From the NCBI GenBank assembly GCA_902787685.1, contig CADAHH010000003.1:49472-113471 (forward strand): a stretch of DNA of 64,000 nucleotides, in the 5' to 3' direction. Under the pieces are notes generated by a model, which ran no database searches, was not told the DNA's origin, and was given only the letters and a program-made list of their open reading frames with translations. The stretch is from an uncultured Eubacteriales bacterium. GTDB taxonomy: Bacteria > Bacillota > Clostridia > TANB77 > CAG-508. Made by a program: the position numbers and the translations under genes. Of the stretch, positions 46,479 to 55,261 are shown one piece after another (within the stretch, counting starts at the first letter, position 1; each line of letters opens with the position of its first letter).

Positions 46479-46742
46479 ATGGCTCAAACAAACATAAATA
46501 TAAGAATGGAAGAAAATTTAAAAAGAGAATTTGATACATTTTGTTCAGCTGTCGGAATGACAATGACAACAGCTTTCTGTATATTTGCCAAAAAGGTTGT
46601 TATGGAACAGAAGATCCCTTTTGAAATATCAACAGACCCATTTTATAGCGAAACAAATATGAAAAGACTAGAGAAAGCAATGAAAGAAGCAAATGAAGGG
46701 AAAGTAACTAGACACAATTTATTAAAGGAGGAAAATGAATAA
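46479..46742 (+). CDS. relB: RelB/DinJ-type antitoxin, copy 2
   Basis: An 87-residue ribbon-helix-helix protein from ATG 46479 behind AAGGAGTG. AQTNINIRMEENLKREFDTFCSAVGMTMTTAFCIFAKKVVMEQKIPFEISTDPFYSETN is the RelB/DinJ signature. It overlaps yoeB by 8 bases, which couples antitoxin and toxin translation, and it likely represses the promoter at 46416. Confidence 0.92.
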   Translation: MAQTNINIRMEENLKREFDTFCSAVGMTMTTAFCIFAKKVVMEQKIPFEISTDPFYSETNMKRLEKAMKEANEGKVTRHNLLKEENE

Positions 46743-46998
46743 AGACTGGACAGATAATGCGTGGGAAGAATATTTATATTGGCAACAAAATGATAAAAAA
46801 ACATTAAAAAGAATTAACAAAATACTTGCAGATATTGATAGAAATGGAAATATTGGCATAGGAAAGCCTGAGAGATTAACTGGTAATTTGTCTGGATATT
46901 GGAGTAGAAGAATAGATGACAAAAACAGAATTGTGTATAAAATTAATAATGATGTAATAACGATTATTCAATGTGGTTCTCATTATAGAGATAAATAA
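46735..46998 (+). CDS. yoeB: YoeB toxin, copy 2 (intact)
   Basis: An 87-residue ribosome-dependent mRNA interferase of the RelE superfamily. DNAWEEYLYWQQNDKKTLKRINKILADIDRNGNIGIGKPERLTGNLSGYWSRRIDDKNRIVYKI ... IIQCGSHYRDK contains the YoeB catalytic residues (Glu in the KPERL region, the SRRID block and the C-terminal HY). It is the complete counterpart of the broken copy at 43822. Confidence 0.94.
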   Translation: MNKDWTDNAWEEYLYWQQNDKKTLKRINKILADIDRNGNIGIGKPERLTGNLSGYWSRRIDDKNRIVYKINNDVITIIQCGSHYRDK

Positions 46999-46999
46999 A

Positions 47000-47045
47000 G
47001 TAAAAGTAAGTTTTTGTATGCATAACAAAACCTTACTTTTATTTT
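47000..47045. terminator. Bidirectional terminator between yoeB and capA
   Basis: AAAGTAAG..TTTTGT and ACAAAA..CTTACTTT arms around ATGCAT, followed by T-rich DNA; shared by convergent genes. Confidence 0.8.
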
Positions 47046-47046
47046 T

Positions 47047-48438
47047 TTATTTGATTTCATCTCCAAGAAGTGTTTGAACATTTGATAATTCAGTTTTTAA
47101 AGTTGAGTATGTTGCTTGGTTGATTCCTTCCGTATAGCCTGCTTCATATGCTGCAATTGTGTTTTTTAAATTAATAATTTTAAATTTATTTGTGGATTTA
47201 GAACTATCTTTAAACATATATATAGGAGTATATTTAGCAGTATTAATAGAAATTTTTCCGTTTTCATTTTTTGAAATATTAAGATTTAGAATTACAGAAC
47301 TGCGAGAATACTTTTTTGATTGATCAGCTAAAAAATTTCCTAATGAATATACTATGAACCCATCTTTAGTTGTTCCATCAGATAAAGTGATTTTCCTTTT
47401 TTCCATAGGCTGTAATACATGAGGATGATTTCCTATAATAATATCTGCACCATTTTCAAATAAAAAGTTAGCTAAATCTGTTTGTTCATTGTTAGGTGAA
47501 GTTTGATATTCTGTTCCCCAGTGCATAGAAACACATATTAAATCAGGATTTTGATTTTTAGCGAGTGTAATTTGTTTTTGAATGAGGTTTTTATCAATAA
47601 TATTAACACAATAAGATTTATCAGATGGAATGGTATTTCCATTTGTACCATAAGTAAAACTTAAAAATGCAATATTAATACCTTTTACATTTTGTATTAA
47701 AATTTTATTCTGTTCTTCCTCAGTTTTAAAAGTTCCAGTATGAGCAATATCTGCCTCATCTATAAAGTTAATAGTACTCTCTAATCCTGAATATCCGTAA
47801 TCTAAACAATGGTTATTTGCTGTTGTAAGAACATCAAATCCAAGTTTTTTTAAATTTAAAGCTAAATTTTCAGGGGTATTAAATTTGGGATAACCTTTGT
47901 ATCCTTTAGAATTTCCAGAAAAAGTAGTTTCTATATTACCAACAGATACATCTGCAGTTTGAATATTATATTTAATTTCATCAAAAAGATATGAAAAATT
48001 ATAAGTTTCATTATCTGAATTATAGGCATCTTTATAAATAGTGTTATGACACATAATGTCACCTGTAAAAGCCATGTTTATTGTTGTGTCTTTAGACTCA
48101 TTTTTTTGCTCTTGTGATTGATTATCTTCAGAATTGGAATTGCTTTCAAGATTGAGATTATTTTCATTATTTGTAGCTATTTGAGTATTCTCATTAGTTT
48201 CAGAATTATTTATATTATTAGCTAATATATTTTGTTTTGATAAATTCTTTTTCATTTTGATAGAAGAAAAAATAAAAATTAATAAAAATATTAAAATAAG
48301 AATTTGTAAGACTTTTTTAACAATTGTAAGATTATCTAAATTGTAATTTGGCTGAAAACGACGTCTTCTATTTGACAAAATAATCATCTCCTTCTTCAGT
48401 ATAAATATTATAAACAAATTATATAATAAGTAAAACAA
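47047..48438 (-). CDS. CapA/PgsA-family metallophosphatase-like surface protein
   Basis: Up to 463 residues. The likely start is the TTG near 48378, preceded by GAAGGAG, giving LSNRRRRFQPNYNLDNL. A single membrane helix VLQILILIFLLIFIFSSI and an Asn/Glu-rich stalk (about 70-120) precede the PGA_cap domain. Metal-site motifs are AFTGDIMCHN, VGNIETTFSG, TANNHCLDYGYSG, SMHWGTEYQ and IIGNHPHVLQPME. Such proteins are linked to poly-gamma-glutamate or other capsule synthesis but also occur alone, as here. The protein is anchored outside the membrane. Confidence 0.88.
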   Translation of the reverse strand: MFYLLYNLFIIFILKKEMIILSNRRRRFQPNYNLDNLTIVKKVLQILILIFLLIFIFSSIKMKKNLSKQNILANNINNSETNENTQIATNNENNLNLESNSNSEDNQSQEQKNESKDTTINMAFTGDIMCHNTIYKDAYNSDNETYNFSYLFDEIKYNIQTADVSVGNIETTFSGNSKGYKGYPKFNTPENLALNLKKLGFDVLTTANNHCLDYGYSGLESTINFIDEADIAHTGTFKTEEEQNKILIQNVKGINIAFLSFTYGTNGNTIPSDKSYCVNIIDKNLIQKQITLAKNQNPDLICVSMHWGTEYQTSPNNEQTDLANFLFENGADIIIGNHPHVLQPMEKRKITLSDGTTKDGFIVYSLGNFLADQSKKYSRSSVILNLNISKNENGKISINTAKYTPIYMFKDSSKSTNKFKIINLKNTIAAYEAGYTEGINQATYSTLKTELSNVQTLLGDEIK

Positions 48439-48611
48439 TATTACAATAAAAATAACAAAAATATTTATAATTCAAAATAGTAATATTATATATATTAGAT
48501 TTCATAAAAGAATTATAATATTGAACTGTTACTATTATTAAATCAAAATAGTATAAAATAATAAAACTTGAATATAATACTAATGAACATATATTTTTAA
48601 GGAGGATTTGT

Positions 48612-48803
48612 ATGAAAATAATAGACAAGATTGCACTTGTGCTAATTATAATAGGAGCAATTAACTGGGGCTTAATAGGATTTTTTAAATTTGATTTAGT
48701 TGCAACTATTTTTGGGGAAATGAGTGTGCTTTCAAGAATAGTTTATGCTTTAGTTGGTATTTCAGGATTATGGGGAATAAAGCTTTTACTAGTGGATGAT
48801 TAA
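48612..48803 (+). CDS. DUF378 family small membrane protein (YuzA-like)
   Basis: A 63-residue protein with two membrane helices: KIALVLIIIGAINWGLIGFF, the family signature INWGLIG, and SRIVYALVGISGLWGIKLLL. AAGGAGGATTTGT precedes the ATG. Function is unknown in all species. It is divergent from capA. Confidence 0.92.
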   Translation: MKIIDKIALVLIIIGAINWGLIGFFKFDLVATIFGEMSVLSRIVYALVGISGLWGIKLLLVDD

Positions 48804-48901
48804 ATAACATTATGATTTACAATAAATAAGTCAGTCTTATAAATAATGAAAGATCAAATCAAGCAAAGTTACTATATAATGGTTAAAATGAAATGATATA
48901 T

Positions 48902-49057
48902 AAGAAATAGTGATTTATAAATAAGATAAAAAGTTTCGAATGTGATTGGAGAAGGGATAATCATTTCTTTAATATAAATTAATGAGGAAGCGATGGCTTG
49001 CGAAGCAAGAGCAGCGAGAGGCTCGCTTTGAAGATTATTTATATATCACTATTTCTT
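48902..49057. repeat. 156-bp palindromic element sharing a motif with the one at 3518
   Basis: Terminal arms AAGAAATAGTGATTTATAAA and its complement at the right end. The interior has TTTCGAATGTGATTGGA (also in the left arm of 3518-3722) and a GC-richer core GCGATGGCTTGCGAAGCAAG. Non-coding. Confidence 0.8.
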
Positions 49058-49088
49058 TTGTTCAACTAATGTAAACTATTATCTAGTA

Positions 49089-49130
49089 ACCAAGCAAAAT
49101 GATATAATTCATTTTGCTTGATTTTTTAAT
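49089..49130. terminator. Terminator-like hairpin upstream of the ABC-F gene
   Basis: AAGCAAAAT / ATTTTGCTT with a GATATAATTC-type loop followed by a T run. Confidence 0.75.
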
Positions 49131-49170
49131 GTTTTTATAGTAAAATAGTAAAGTCAAAGGAGGAAGAAAT

Positions 49171-50754
49171 ATGTTATCAGCAAATGGAGTTACAATTAGA
49201 TTTGGAAAAAGAGTATTATTTGAAGATGTAAATATAAAATTTACCAAAGGAAATTGTTATGGAATTATTGGTGCAAATGGAGCTGGAAAGTCAACTTTCC
49301 TTAAGGTTTTATCAGGAGAGCTAGAGCCAAGTAAAGGTGATGTTACTTTAGATAAAGGTGAAAGAATTTCTGTATTAAAACAAGATCACTTTGCATATGA
49401 AGAATATACAGTTATAGATACTGTAATTATGGGAAATAAAGAATTATATGATATTATGAAAGAAAAAGATGCTATATATTCTAAACCTGATTTTTCAGAA
49501 GAAGATGGAATGAAAGCTGCAAAACTTGAAGAGAGATTTGCTGAATTAGATGGATGGAATGCTGAATCAGATAGCGCAATGCTTTTAAATGATTTAGGAA
49601 TTGCACCTGAACTACATTATAAATTAATGAAAGAAATAGAAGCAAAAGACAAGGTTAAAGTATTGTTAGCACAAAGTTTATTCGGAAATCCTGATATTTT
49701 GCTTTTAGATGAGCCTACAAATGACTTAGATTTAAAAAGTATAAATTGGTTGCAGGAGTTTCTAATTAATTATGAAAATACTGTTATTGTTGTATCACAT
49801 GATAGATATTTTCTAAATAAAGTTTGTACATATATTGCAGATGTTGATTTTGGAAAAATAACAGTATATCCTGGAAACTATGATTTCTGGTATGAATCAA
49901 GTCAACTTGCATTAAGACAAGCAAGAGAACAAAATAAAAAGAAAGAAGAAAAAATTAAAGAATTACAAGAGTTTATTGCTAGGTTTAGCGCAAATGCGTC
50001 TAAATCTAAACAAGCAACTTCTAGAAAAAAGACCCTAGAAAAAATTCAATTAGAAGAGATTAAACCTTCAAATAGAAAATATCCATATGTTGATTTTAAG
50101 CCAGATAGAGAGCCTGGAAAAGATATATTACAGGTTAAAAATATCTCTAAAACGATTAATGGAGAAAAGATATTAGATAATATTACATTTACAGTAAAGC
50201 CAGATGATAAAATAGCATTTTTAGCAGATAATGAACTTGCAAAAACAGTTTTATTTCAAATAATAGAAGGAGAAATTGAGCCTGATAATGGTGAAATCAT
50301 TTGGGGACAAACTATTTCTCATACATATTTCCCTAAGGATAACAACTATTTATTTGAAACAGATGAAAATCTTACAGAATGGCTTAGAAAATATTCAAAA
50401 GATCCAGATGAAACTTATGTAAGAAGCTTTTTAGGTAGAATGTTATTTTCGGGAGAAGAGGCATTAAAAAAAGCAAGAGTGATATCTGGTGGGGAAAAGG
50501 TAAGATGTGTATTATCAAAGATGATGCTTTCAGGTGCAAATTTTTTAATATTTGATGAACCAACAAACCATTTAGATATGGAAAGTATCACATCAGTAAA
50601 TGAAGGTATGAAAAAATTTAAAGGAAATATTTTGTTTACATCTCATGACCATGAATTAACTCAAACAGTTGCAAATAGAATTATTGATATAAAAGCTAAT
50701 GGAGAGTTAGTAGATAGAGAAGTAACATATAATGAGTATTTAGGAATTGAATAA
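49171..50754 (+). CDS. ABC-F family ribosome-associated ATPase
   Basis: A 527-residue soluble protein with two ABC domains and no membrane part. Domain 1 has Walker A IGANGAGKSTF (about 33-43) and Walker B DILLLDEPTNDLDL; its signature motif is atypical (KVLLAQSLFG). The linker is Lys-rich (about 245-300). Domain 2 has a degenerate P-loop region ADNELAKTVLF, signature SGGEKVRCVLS and Walker B FLIFDEPTNHLDM. The architecture and the degenerate second Walker A resemble the YbiT-like branch of ABC-F. It probably acts on the ribosome rather than in transport. Confidence 0.9.
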   Translation: MLSANGVTIRFGKRVLFEDVNIKFTKGNCYGIIGANGAGKSTFLKVLSGELEPSKGDVTLDKGERISVLKQDHFAYEEYTVIDTVIMGNKELYDIMKEKDAIYSKPDFSEEDGMKAAKLEERFAELDGWNAESDSAMLLNDLGIAPELHYKLMKEIEAKDKVKVLLAQSLFGNPDILLLDEPTNDLDLKSINWLQEFLINYENTVIVVSHDRYFLNKVCTYIADVDFGKITVYPGNYDFWYESSQLALRQAREQNKKKEEKIKELQEFIARFSANASKSKQATSRKKTLEKIQLEEIKPSNRKYPYVDFKPDREPGKDILQVKNISKTINGEKILDNITFTVKPDDKIAFLADNELAKTVLFQIIEGEIEPDNGEIIWGQTISHTYFPKDNNYLFETDENLTEWLRKYSKDPDETYVRSFLGRMLFSGEEALKKARVISGGEKVRCVLSKMMLSGANFLIFDEPTNHLDMESITSVNEGMKKFKGNILFTSHDHELTQTVANRIIDIKANGELVDREVTYNEYLGIE

Positions 50755-50756
50755 TT

Positions 50757-50803
50757 AATATAAATGCCTAATGGAAAACTATCTTCCAGTAGGCATTTTT
50801 TTT
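50757..50803. terminator. Terminator between ABC-F and dGTPase-like genes
   Basis: AATGCCTA.TGGAA / TTCCAGTAGGCATT hairpin with a T run; overlaps the end of the convergent gene. Confidence 0.8.
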
Positions 50804-52698
50804 CCGTCTAATGTCTCTTTTTGTAGTTGATTAGTTAAATCTTGAAAAAATGGGTCATTATAAGACTCGGATAGAATTGCAGTTAAATCCATTTCTCGAT
50901 ATTTTCTCTTTAAGCTTTTGTATTGCTTTTGCTCTATTATATTAAATGTTATAAATAATCGTAAAAGTTGTTCAGCATTTAAACTTGCAATATAACTTGT
51001 AGATAATTGATATGCAATAGCTTCACGTTTAGATGGGTATAAATGCTTATTTTCACAATAAGAAATTAAATCTGAATCGGAATATTGAATATCGTTACAA
51101 TCTGCATCTGTTATAAATAGTTCTTCTTTTTTTGTTTGAGGATTAATTTTTTTGTGAAGATTATGTTCAGAATAATAATTAATCATTGATTGTATTCGAG
51201 AATATTTAGTATTATAATACTCTCTATCGATTGTTTTTCCTTTTTCACCAACTGGAATTGAAAAAGATTTACTTTCAGAAAAAGATTTTCCTCTATCAGT
51301 AAAAAACAATTTCTTGGATAATTCTAGTTCATCACTTTGACAATGTTTTAAAGATTCATTAGTTATTATTGTGTAAAATTTATGTAAATGTCTATTATAC
51401 TGTTGTAAAAAAGTGGCATAATCTTCAAAATTTTGTTGTTCACTAGGAAGGTTAATACCAGAGATATGTTTTGAAGAGTTAGGTGATGCTTTAGTTTTGA
51501 GAAATGCCGTAATGTCATCTCTTAATGTAAAAGCTTTAAGATATTCAACTAATTTTTGAATTCCTTTTGTATATACTTCTTTATCTTCTTGTAAGACAAC
51601 ATTAGCAACAGTTTCTTTATAATTTAAATTCCTGAGTTCATTTAATAAAGTAGTTACTTTGGAAGATTTGCCGATAATAAATTTATCCCTTGGAAGAGGT
51701 TCTTTTGTTTTTAAATAATGAGCCTTTAAATAGGATTTTGTTGAATCTATTGTATCTTGAATTAAGAAATCCTGAACTCTTTCAACAATTAGAGTACAAT
51801 CTTTTTTATCCATACAATAATCATATAATTCTTTTGATACTCCAAGTTTATTTAGAATATCAAAATATTCAGGACCTGGATTAGGAAGAAATCCTTCATA
51901 AATTGCATCTGCAAAGTCGGTTATAATAGAAGAAATTTTATCAGCTTGTTGAACAACAAGACCTTCAGGGGTAGCTGGAATGGCCCTATAATCAGGTACA
52001 ACAAATCCTAAAATTTGATCTACTAAAAAATCTTCTATTTGTTTGTTTGGATTATATCTAGCTTTTAATTTGGCAGTTTCTCCTGTGTGAGAATTAATAC
52101 CATCCATAATAATCCAAAGAGAATGTTGAATTTCTTTCAAGTCGGTGAATGTTAACTCAGGACACTGTTTTTTTATATTAGACAGAATTTTAGGATATAT
52201 ATTATATTCATAAATCAATCTATATGAACCAAGAGAAGCATGATAATATGGTCCTAGCCCAAGGTTTTCTCTAATATCTGTTAAATAGCGTTCACCGTTA
52301 TGCCCAAGTGGAGTATGACCGATATCATGATATCTAGCTATAATACCAACTAAAGTTTCATTTAATCCTAGACCACGTGCAATTCTTCTGGCAATATCTT
52401 CTGTGTTTTTCATGTGAGAAGTTCTTGTAGCTGTTTTTTCATCTGATATTCTTGTTTCTAACATCATCATGGTTTTATAATCAGCTACATAATTTTCAGT
52501 ATAATATTTTATAGCTAACTCTATAATTTTTAATATTTTTGGTGATTTAAATAATGGAGCAATTTTGCTATCTGAGGATGCAGATTGAACATAAGAAGAA
52601 ATTTCGTGTGCATCAATTAATTCATTTTTTATGGTATGTTGAAATGCTTTATTTTTTACTTGTATAGGTAGTGATAGGTTTAGTAAAGGTGTACGCAT
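50779..52698 (-). CDS. HD-domain nucleotide triphosphohydrolase (dGTPase-like), long form
   Basis: A 639-residue cytosolic protein. The N-terminal HD phosphohydrolase domain has the metal ligands in RTSHMKNTEDIARRIARGLG (about 90-110), ARYHDIGHTPLGHNGERYL (about 121-140) and a later Asp in VQQADKISSIITDF (about 250). These are typical of dGTP triphosphohydrolases, which adjust the dNTP pool. The C-terminal third (about 380-639) has no recognised domain and makes the protein longer than usual dGTPases (about 450-500). It ends DGKKMPTGR. The start ATG 52696-52698 follows GAAAGGATAATTTAATT. Confidence 0.82.
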   Translation of the reverse strand: MRTPLLNLSLPIQVKNKAFQHTIKNELIDAHEISSYVQSASSDSKIAPLFKSPKILKIIELAIKYYTENYVADYKTMMMLETRISDEKTATRTSHMKNTEDIARRIARGLGLNETLVGIIARYHDIGHTPLGHNGERYLTDIRENLGLGPYYHASLGSYRLIYEYNIYPKILSNIKKQCPELTFTDLKEIQHSLWIIMDGINSHTGETAKLKARYNPNKQIEDFLVDQILGFVVPDYRAIPATPEGLVVQQADKISSIITDFADAIYEGFLPNPGPEYFDILNKLGVSKELYDYCMDKKDCTLIVERVQDFLIQDTIDSTKSYLKAHYLKTKEPLPRDKFIIGKSSKVTTLLNELRNLNYKETVANVVLQEDKEVYTKGIQKLVEYLKAFTLRDDITAFLKTKASPNSSKHISGINLPSEQQNFEDYATFLQQYNRHLHKFYTIITNESLKHCQSDELELSKKLFFTDRGKSFSESKSFSIPVGEKGKTIDREYYNTKYSRIQSMINYYSEHNLHKKINPQTKKEELFITDADCNDIQYSDSDLISYCENKHLYPSKREAIAYQLSTSYIASLNAEQLLRLFITFNIIEQKQYKSLKRKYREMDLTAILSESYNDPFFQDLTNQLQKETLDGKKMPTGR

Positions 52699-53013
52699 AA
52701 TTAAATTATCCTTTCTGAATTTAATATAATAATTAAAGTATATATATATATATTATAATACTTTTTATAAAAAAACAAGTAATTTAGAAAAATGATAATT
52801 ATTATGTAAATGAATTACCTATGATTTTTTTTTATACATTTGTTTTTCAATTACAATAATTTATTAAAATTGATTGTTTATACCTCTTTTATTTTTTTTT
52901 GTTTTGTGATATATTATAGCAAATAAAAAGTTACGATAGAATGAAAAATTGATAAAAATAGTATTATTAAAGAATAAACAATGTATTCTATCTATCAAGA
53001 AAGGACAGTAAAA
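52699..53013. other. Divergent promoter spacer
   Basis: About 315 AT-rich bases between divergent genes, with a (TA)n tract at 52740-52757. No gene or repeat was seen. It should contain promoters of both flanking genes. Confidence 0.4.
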
Positions 53014-55197
53014 ATGGACAAAATAATCAACATAATTTCTGAAGAATTAAAAGTAAAAACATTTCAAGTTGAAAATGCAATAAAATTAATAGATGAAGGA
53101 AATACTATACCATTTATTGCAAGATATAGAAAAGAGGCAACAGGAGGGTTATCTGATGAGCAATTAAGAGTATTAGGAGAAAGACTTACATATTTAAGAA
53201 ATTTAGAACAAAGAAAAGAAGAAATAATCAAATCTATTGATGAGCAAGGAAAGCTTACAGATGAGATTCTACAAGCAACAGCTATGGCTACAACGCTTGC
53301 TGAAGTTGAAGATATATATAGACCATATAAACAAAAGAAAAAAACAAGAGCTACTGTTGCTAAAGCTAAAGGATTAGAACCATTGGCAGAAATTATTATT
53401 AAACAAGAAGAAACAAAACCAATAAATGAAATTGCTAAAGAATATATAAATATTGATTCTTTATCAGAAGAGGATTTAAAAAATAAAGATAAAGTTGTAA
53501 AAACTGCAGAAGAAGCAATTCAAGGAGCTTTAGACATTATAGCTGAAGATATTTCAGATAATGCTGATTTCAGAAAGAAAATTAAAAGAATCTGCTATAG
53601 AGAAGGATTAATATCTACAAAAGCTACTAATCCAGAAGAAAAATCAAATTATGAAATGTATTATGATTATAGTGAATTAGTATTCAGAATTCCAAGTCAT
53701 AGAATACTTGCTATTAATAGAGGAGAAAAAGAAGAGTTTTTAAAAGTAAAGATTGATAAAAAAGAAGACAAAATTTTATATAATCTTGAAAGGCAGATAA
53801 TAAAAGGACAAACACAGTTTACTCAGATGCTAAAAGATACAATTTTGGATAGTTTTAAAAGATTAATTGAACCATCAATTGATAGAGAAATACGTTCAGA
53901 CCTTACGGAAAAAGCAGAAGAAAAGGCAATAAAAGTATTTGGACAGAATGCTAAACAGCTTCTTTTAGGTGCTCCAATTAAGGGAAAAACAGTTATGGGA
54001 TTTGATCCAGCTTATAGAACAGGATGTAAAATTGCAGTTATAGATGAAACAGGAAAAGTTTTAGATATATCAACAGTATATCCTACAGCACCACAAAATG
54101 ATGTAGAAGGTGCAAAAAAAGAACTTTTAAAACTTATAAAAAAAGATAAAATTGATATGATTTCTATTGGAAATGGAACAGCATCTCGTGAATCTGAAAG
54201 TTTTGTTTCAGATATGATAAAAGAAGCAGATCATGAAGTAAATTATGTAATAGTTAGTGAAGCAGGTGCATCTGTATATTCAGCATCAAAGCTTGCGACA
54301 GAAGAATATCCTGACATAAATGTATCAATAAGAGGTGCAATATCTATAGCAAGAAGATTACAAGATCCACTTGCAGAATTAGTTAAAATTGATCCAAAAG
54401 CAATCGGAGTAGGGCAATACCAACATGATGTTAATCAAAAAAGATTAGCTGAAAGCTTAACAGGTGTTGTTGAAGATGCAGTTAATAAAGTTGGAGTTGA
54501 TGTAAATACAGCTACACCATCACTACTAAGTTATGTTTCTGGAATAAATGCTTCTTTAGCAAAAAATATTGTAAAATATAGAGATGAAAACGGAAAAATC
54601 AAAACAAGAAAAGAGCTTCTTAAAGTTCCTAAACTAGGGAAAGTTGCATTTGAACAATGTGCTGGATTTTTAAGAATAATGGATGGAACAAATGCGATTG
54701 AGATGACAGCAGTTCATCCAGAAAGCTATGAAGTAGCTGAAAAACTATTAAATAACTTGGGATTTAATATTGAAGATATTAGAAACAAAGAAAAAGTTAT
54801 AGAATTAAGAGAAAAATTAAAAACTGTAAATATTCCAAGTATGGCAAAAGAGCTAGATGTTGGTGAAATGACTCTAAGTGATATTATACAAGAACTTTCT
54901 AAACCAGGAAGAGATCCTAGAGATGATATGCCAAAACCAGTGCTTCGTACAGATGTATTAAAATTTGAAGATTTAAAAGATGGAATGGTGCTTACTGGAA
55001 CCGTTAGAAATGTTATAGATTTTGGATGTTTTGTTGATATTGGAGTAAAATATGATGGATTAGTTCATATTTCAGAAATGAGTGATAAATATATCAAAAA
55101 TCCATCTGAGATTGTATCTGTGGGCGATGTTGTGAAGGTTAAGGTTATAAAAATCGACCAGGAAAGACATAAAGTTGGATTGAGCATGAAAATTTAA
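53014..55197 (+). CDS. tex: Tex-family transcription accessory protein
   Basis: A 727-residue RNA-binding protein of the Tex/Spt6-like family. The start ATG 53014 lies after AGAAAGGACAG, and its sequence MDKIINIISEELKVKTFQVENAIKLIDEGNTIPFIARYRKEATGGLSDEQLR is canonical. The domains in order are Tex N, YqgF-like RNase H fold (VMGFDPAYRTGCKIAVID, about 330), helix-hairpin-helix (LLSYVSGINASLAKNIVKYRDENG, about 505), and a C-terminal S1 domain (GTVRNVIDFGCFVDIGVKYDGLVHISEMSD, about 665-695). Length and order are normal. Confidence 0.95.
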   Translation: MDKIINIISEELKVKTFQVENAIKLIDEGNTIPFIARYRKEATGGLSDEQLRVLGERLTYLRNLEQRKEEIIKSIDEQGKLTDEILQATAMATTLAEVEDIYRPYKQKKKTRATVAKAKGLEPLAEIIIKQEETKPINEIAKEYINIDSLSEEDLKNKDKVVKTAEEAIQGALDIIAEDISDNADFRKKIKRICYREGLISTKATNPEEKSNYEMYYDYSELVFRIPSHRILAINRGEKEEFLKVKIDKKEDKILYNLERQIIKGQTQFTQMLKDTILDSFKRLIEPSIDREIRSDLTEKAEEKAIKVFGQNAKQLLLGAPIKGKTVMGFDPAYRTGCKIAVIDETGKVLDISTVYPTAPQNDVEGAKKELLKLIKKDKIDMISIGNGTASRESESFVSDMIKEADHEVNYVIVSEAGASVYSASKLATEEYPDINVSIRGAISIARRLQDPLAELVKIDPKAIGVGQYQHDVNQKRLAESLTGVVEDAVNKVGVDVNTATPSLLSYVSGINASLAKNIVKYRDENGKIKTRKELLKVPKLGKVAFEQCAGFLRIMDGTNAIEMTAVHPESYEVAEKLLNNLGFNIEDIRNKEKVIELREKLKTVNIPSMAKELDVGEMTLSDIIQELSKPGRDPRDDMPKPVLRTDVLKFEDLKDGMVLTGTVRNVIDFGCFVDIGVKYDGLVHISEMSDKYIKNPSEIVSVGDVVKVKVIKIDQERHKVGLSMKI

Positions 55198-55203
55198 ATT
55201 TGT

Positions 55204-55255
55204 AAAATTACTAGTAGACCTATAAATATATATTTATAGGTCTACTAGTAATTTT
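55204..55255. terminator. Perfect 52-nt palindrome between convergent genes
   Basis: Arms of 25 bases beginning AAAATTACTAGTAGACC pair without a mismatch around a 2-base centre, between tex and the HD-GYP gene. The A- and T-rich ends make it a bidirectional terminator candidate. The stem is much longer than the other terminators in the window. Confidence 0.75.
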
Positions 55256-55261
55256 AATTAT

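Larger units (their letters stand above)
48804..49170. other. Gene-free spacer holding a palindromic element and a terminator
   Basis: No coding frame. It contains the palindromic element at 48902-49057, a terminator at 49089-49130 and probably the promoter of the ABC-F gene near 49120-49150. Confidence 0.6.
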
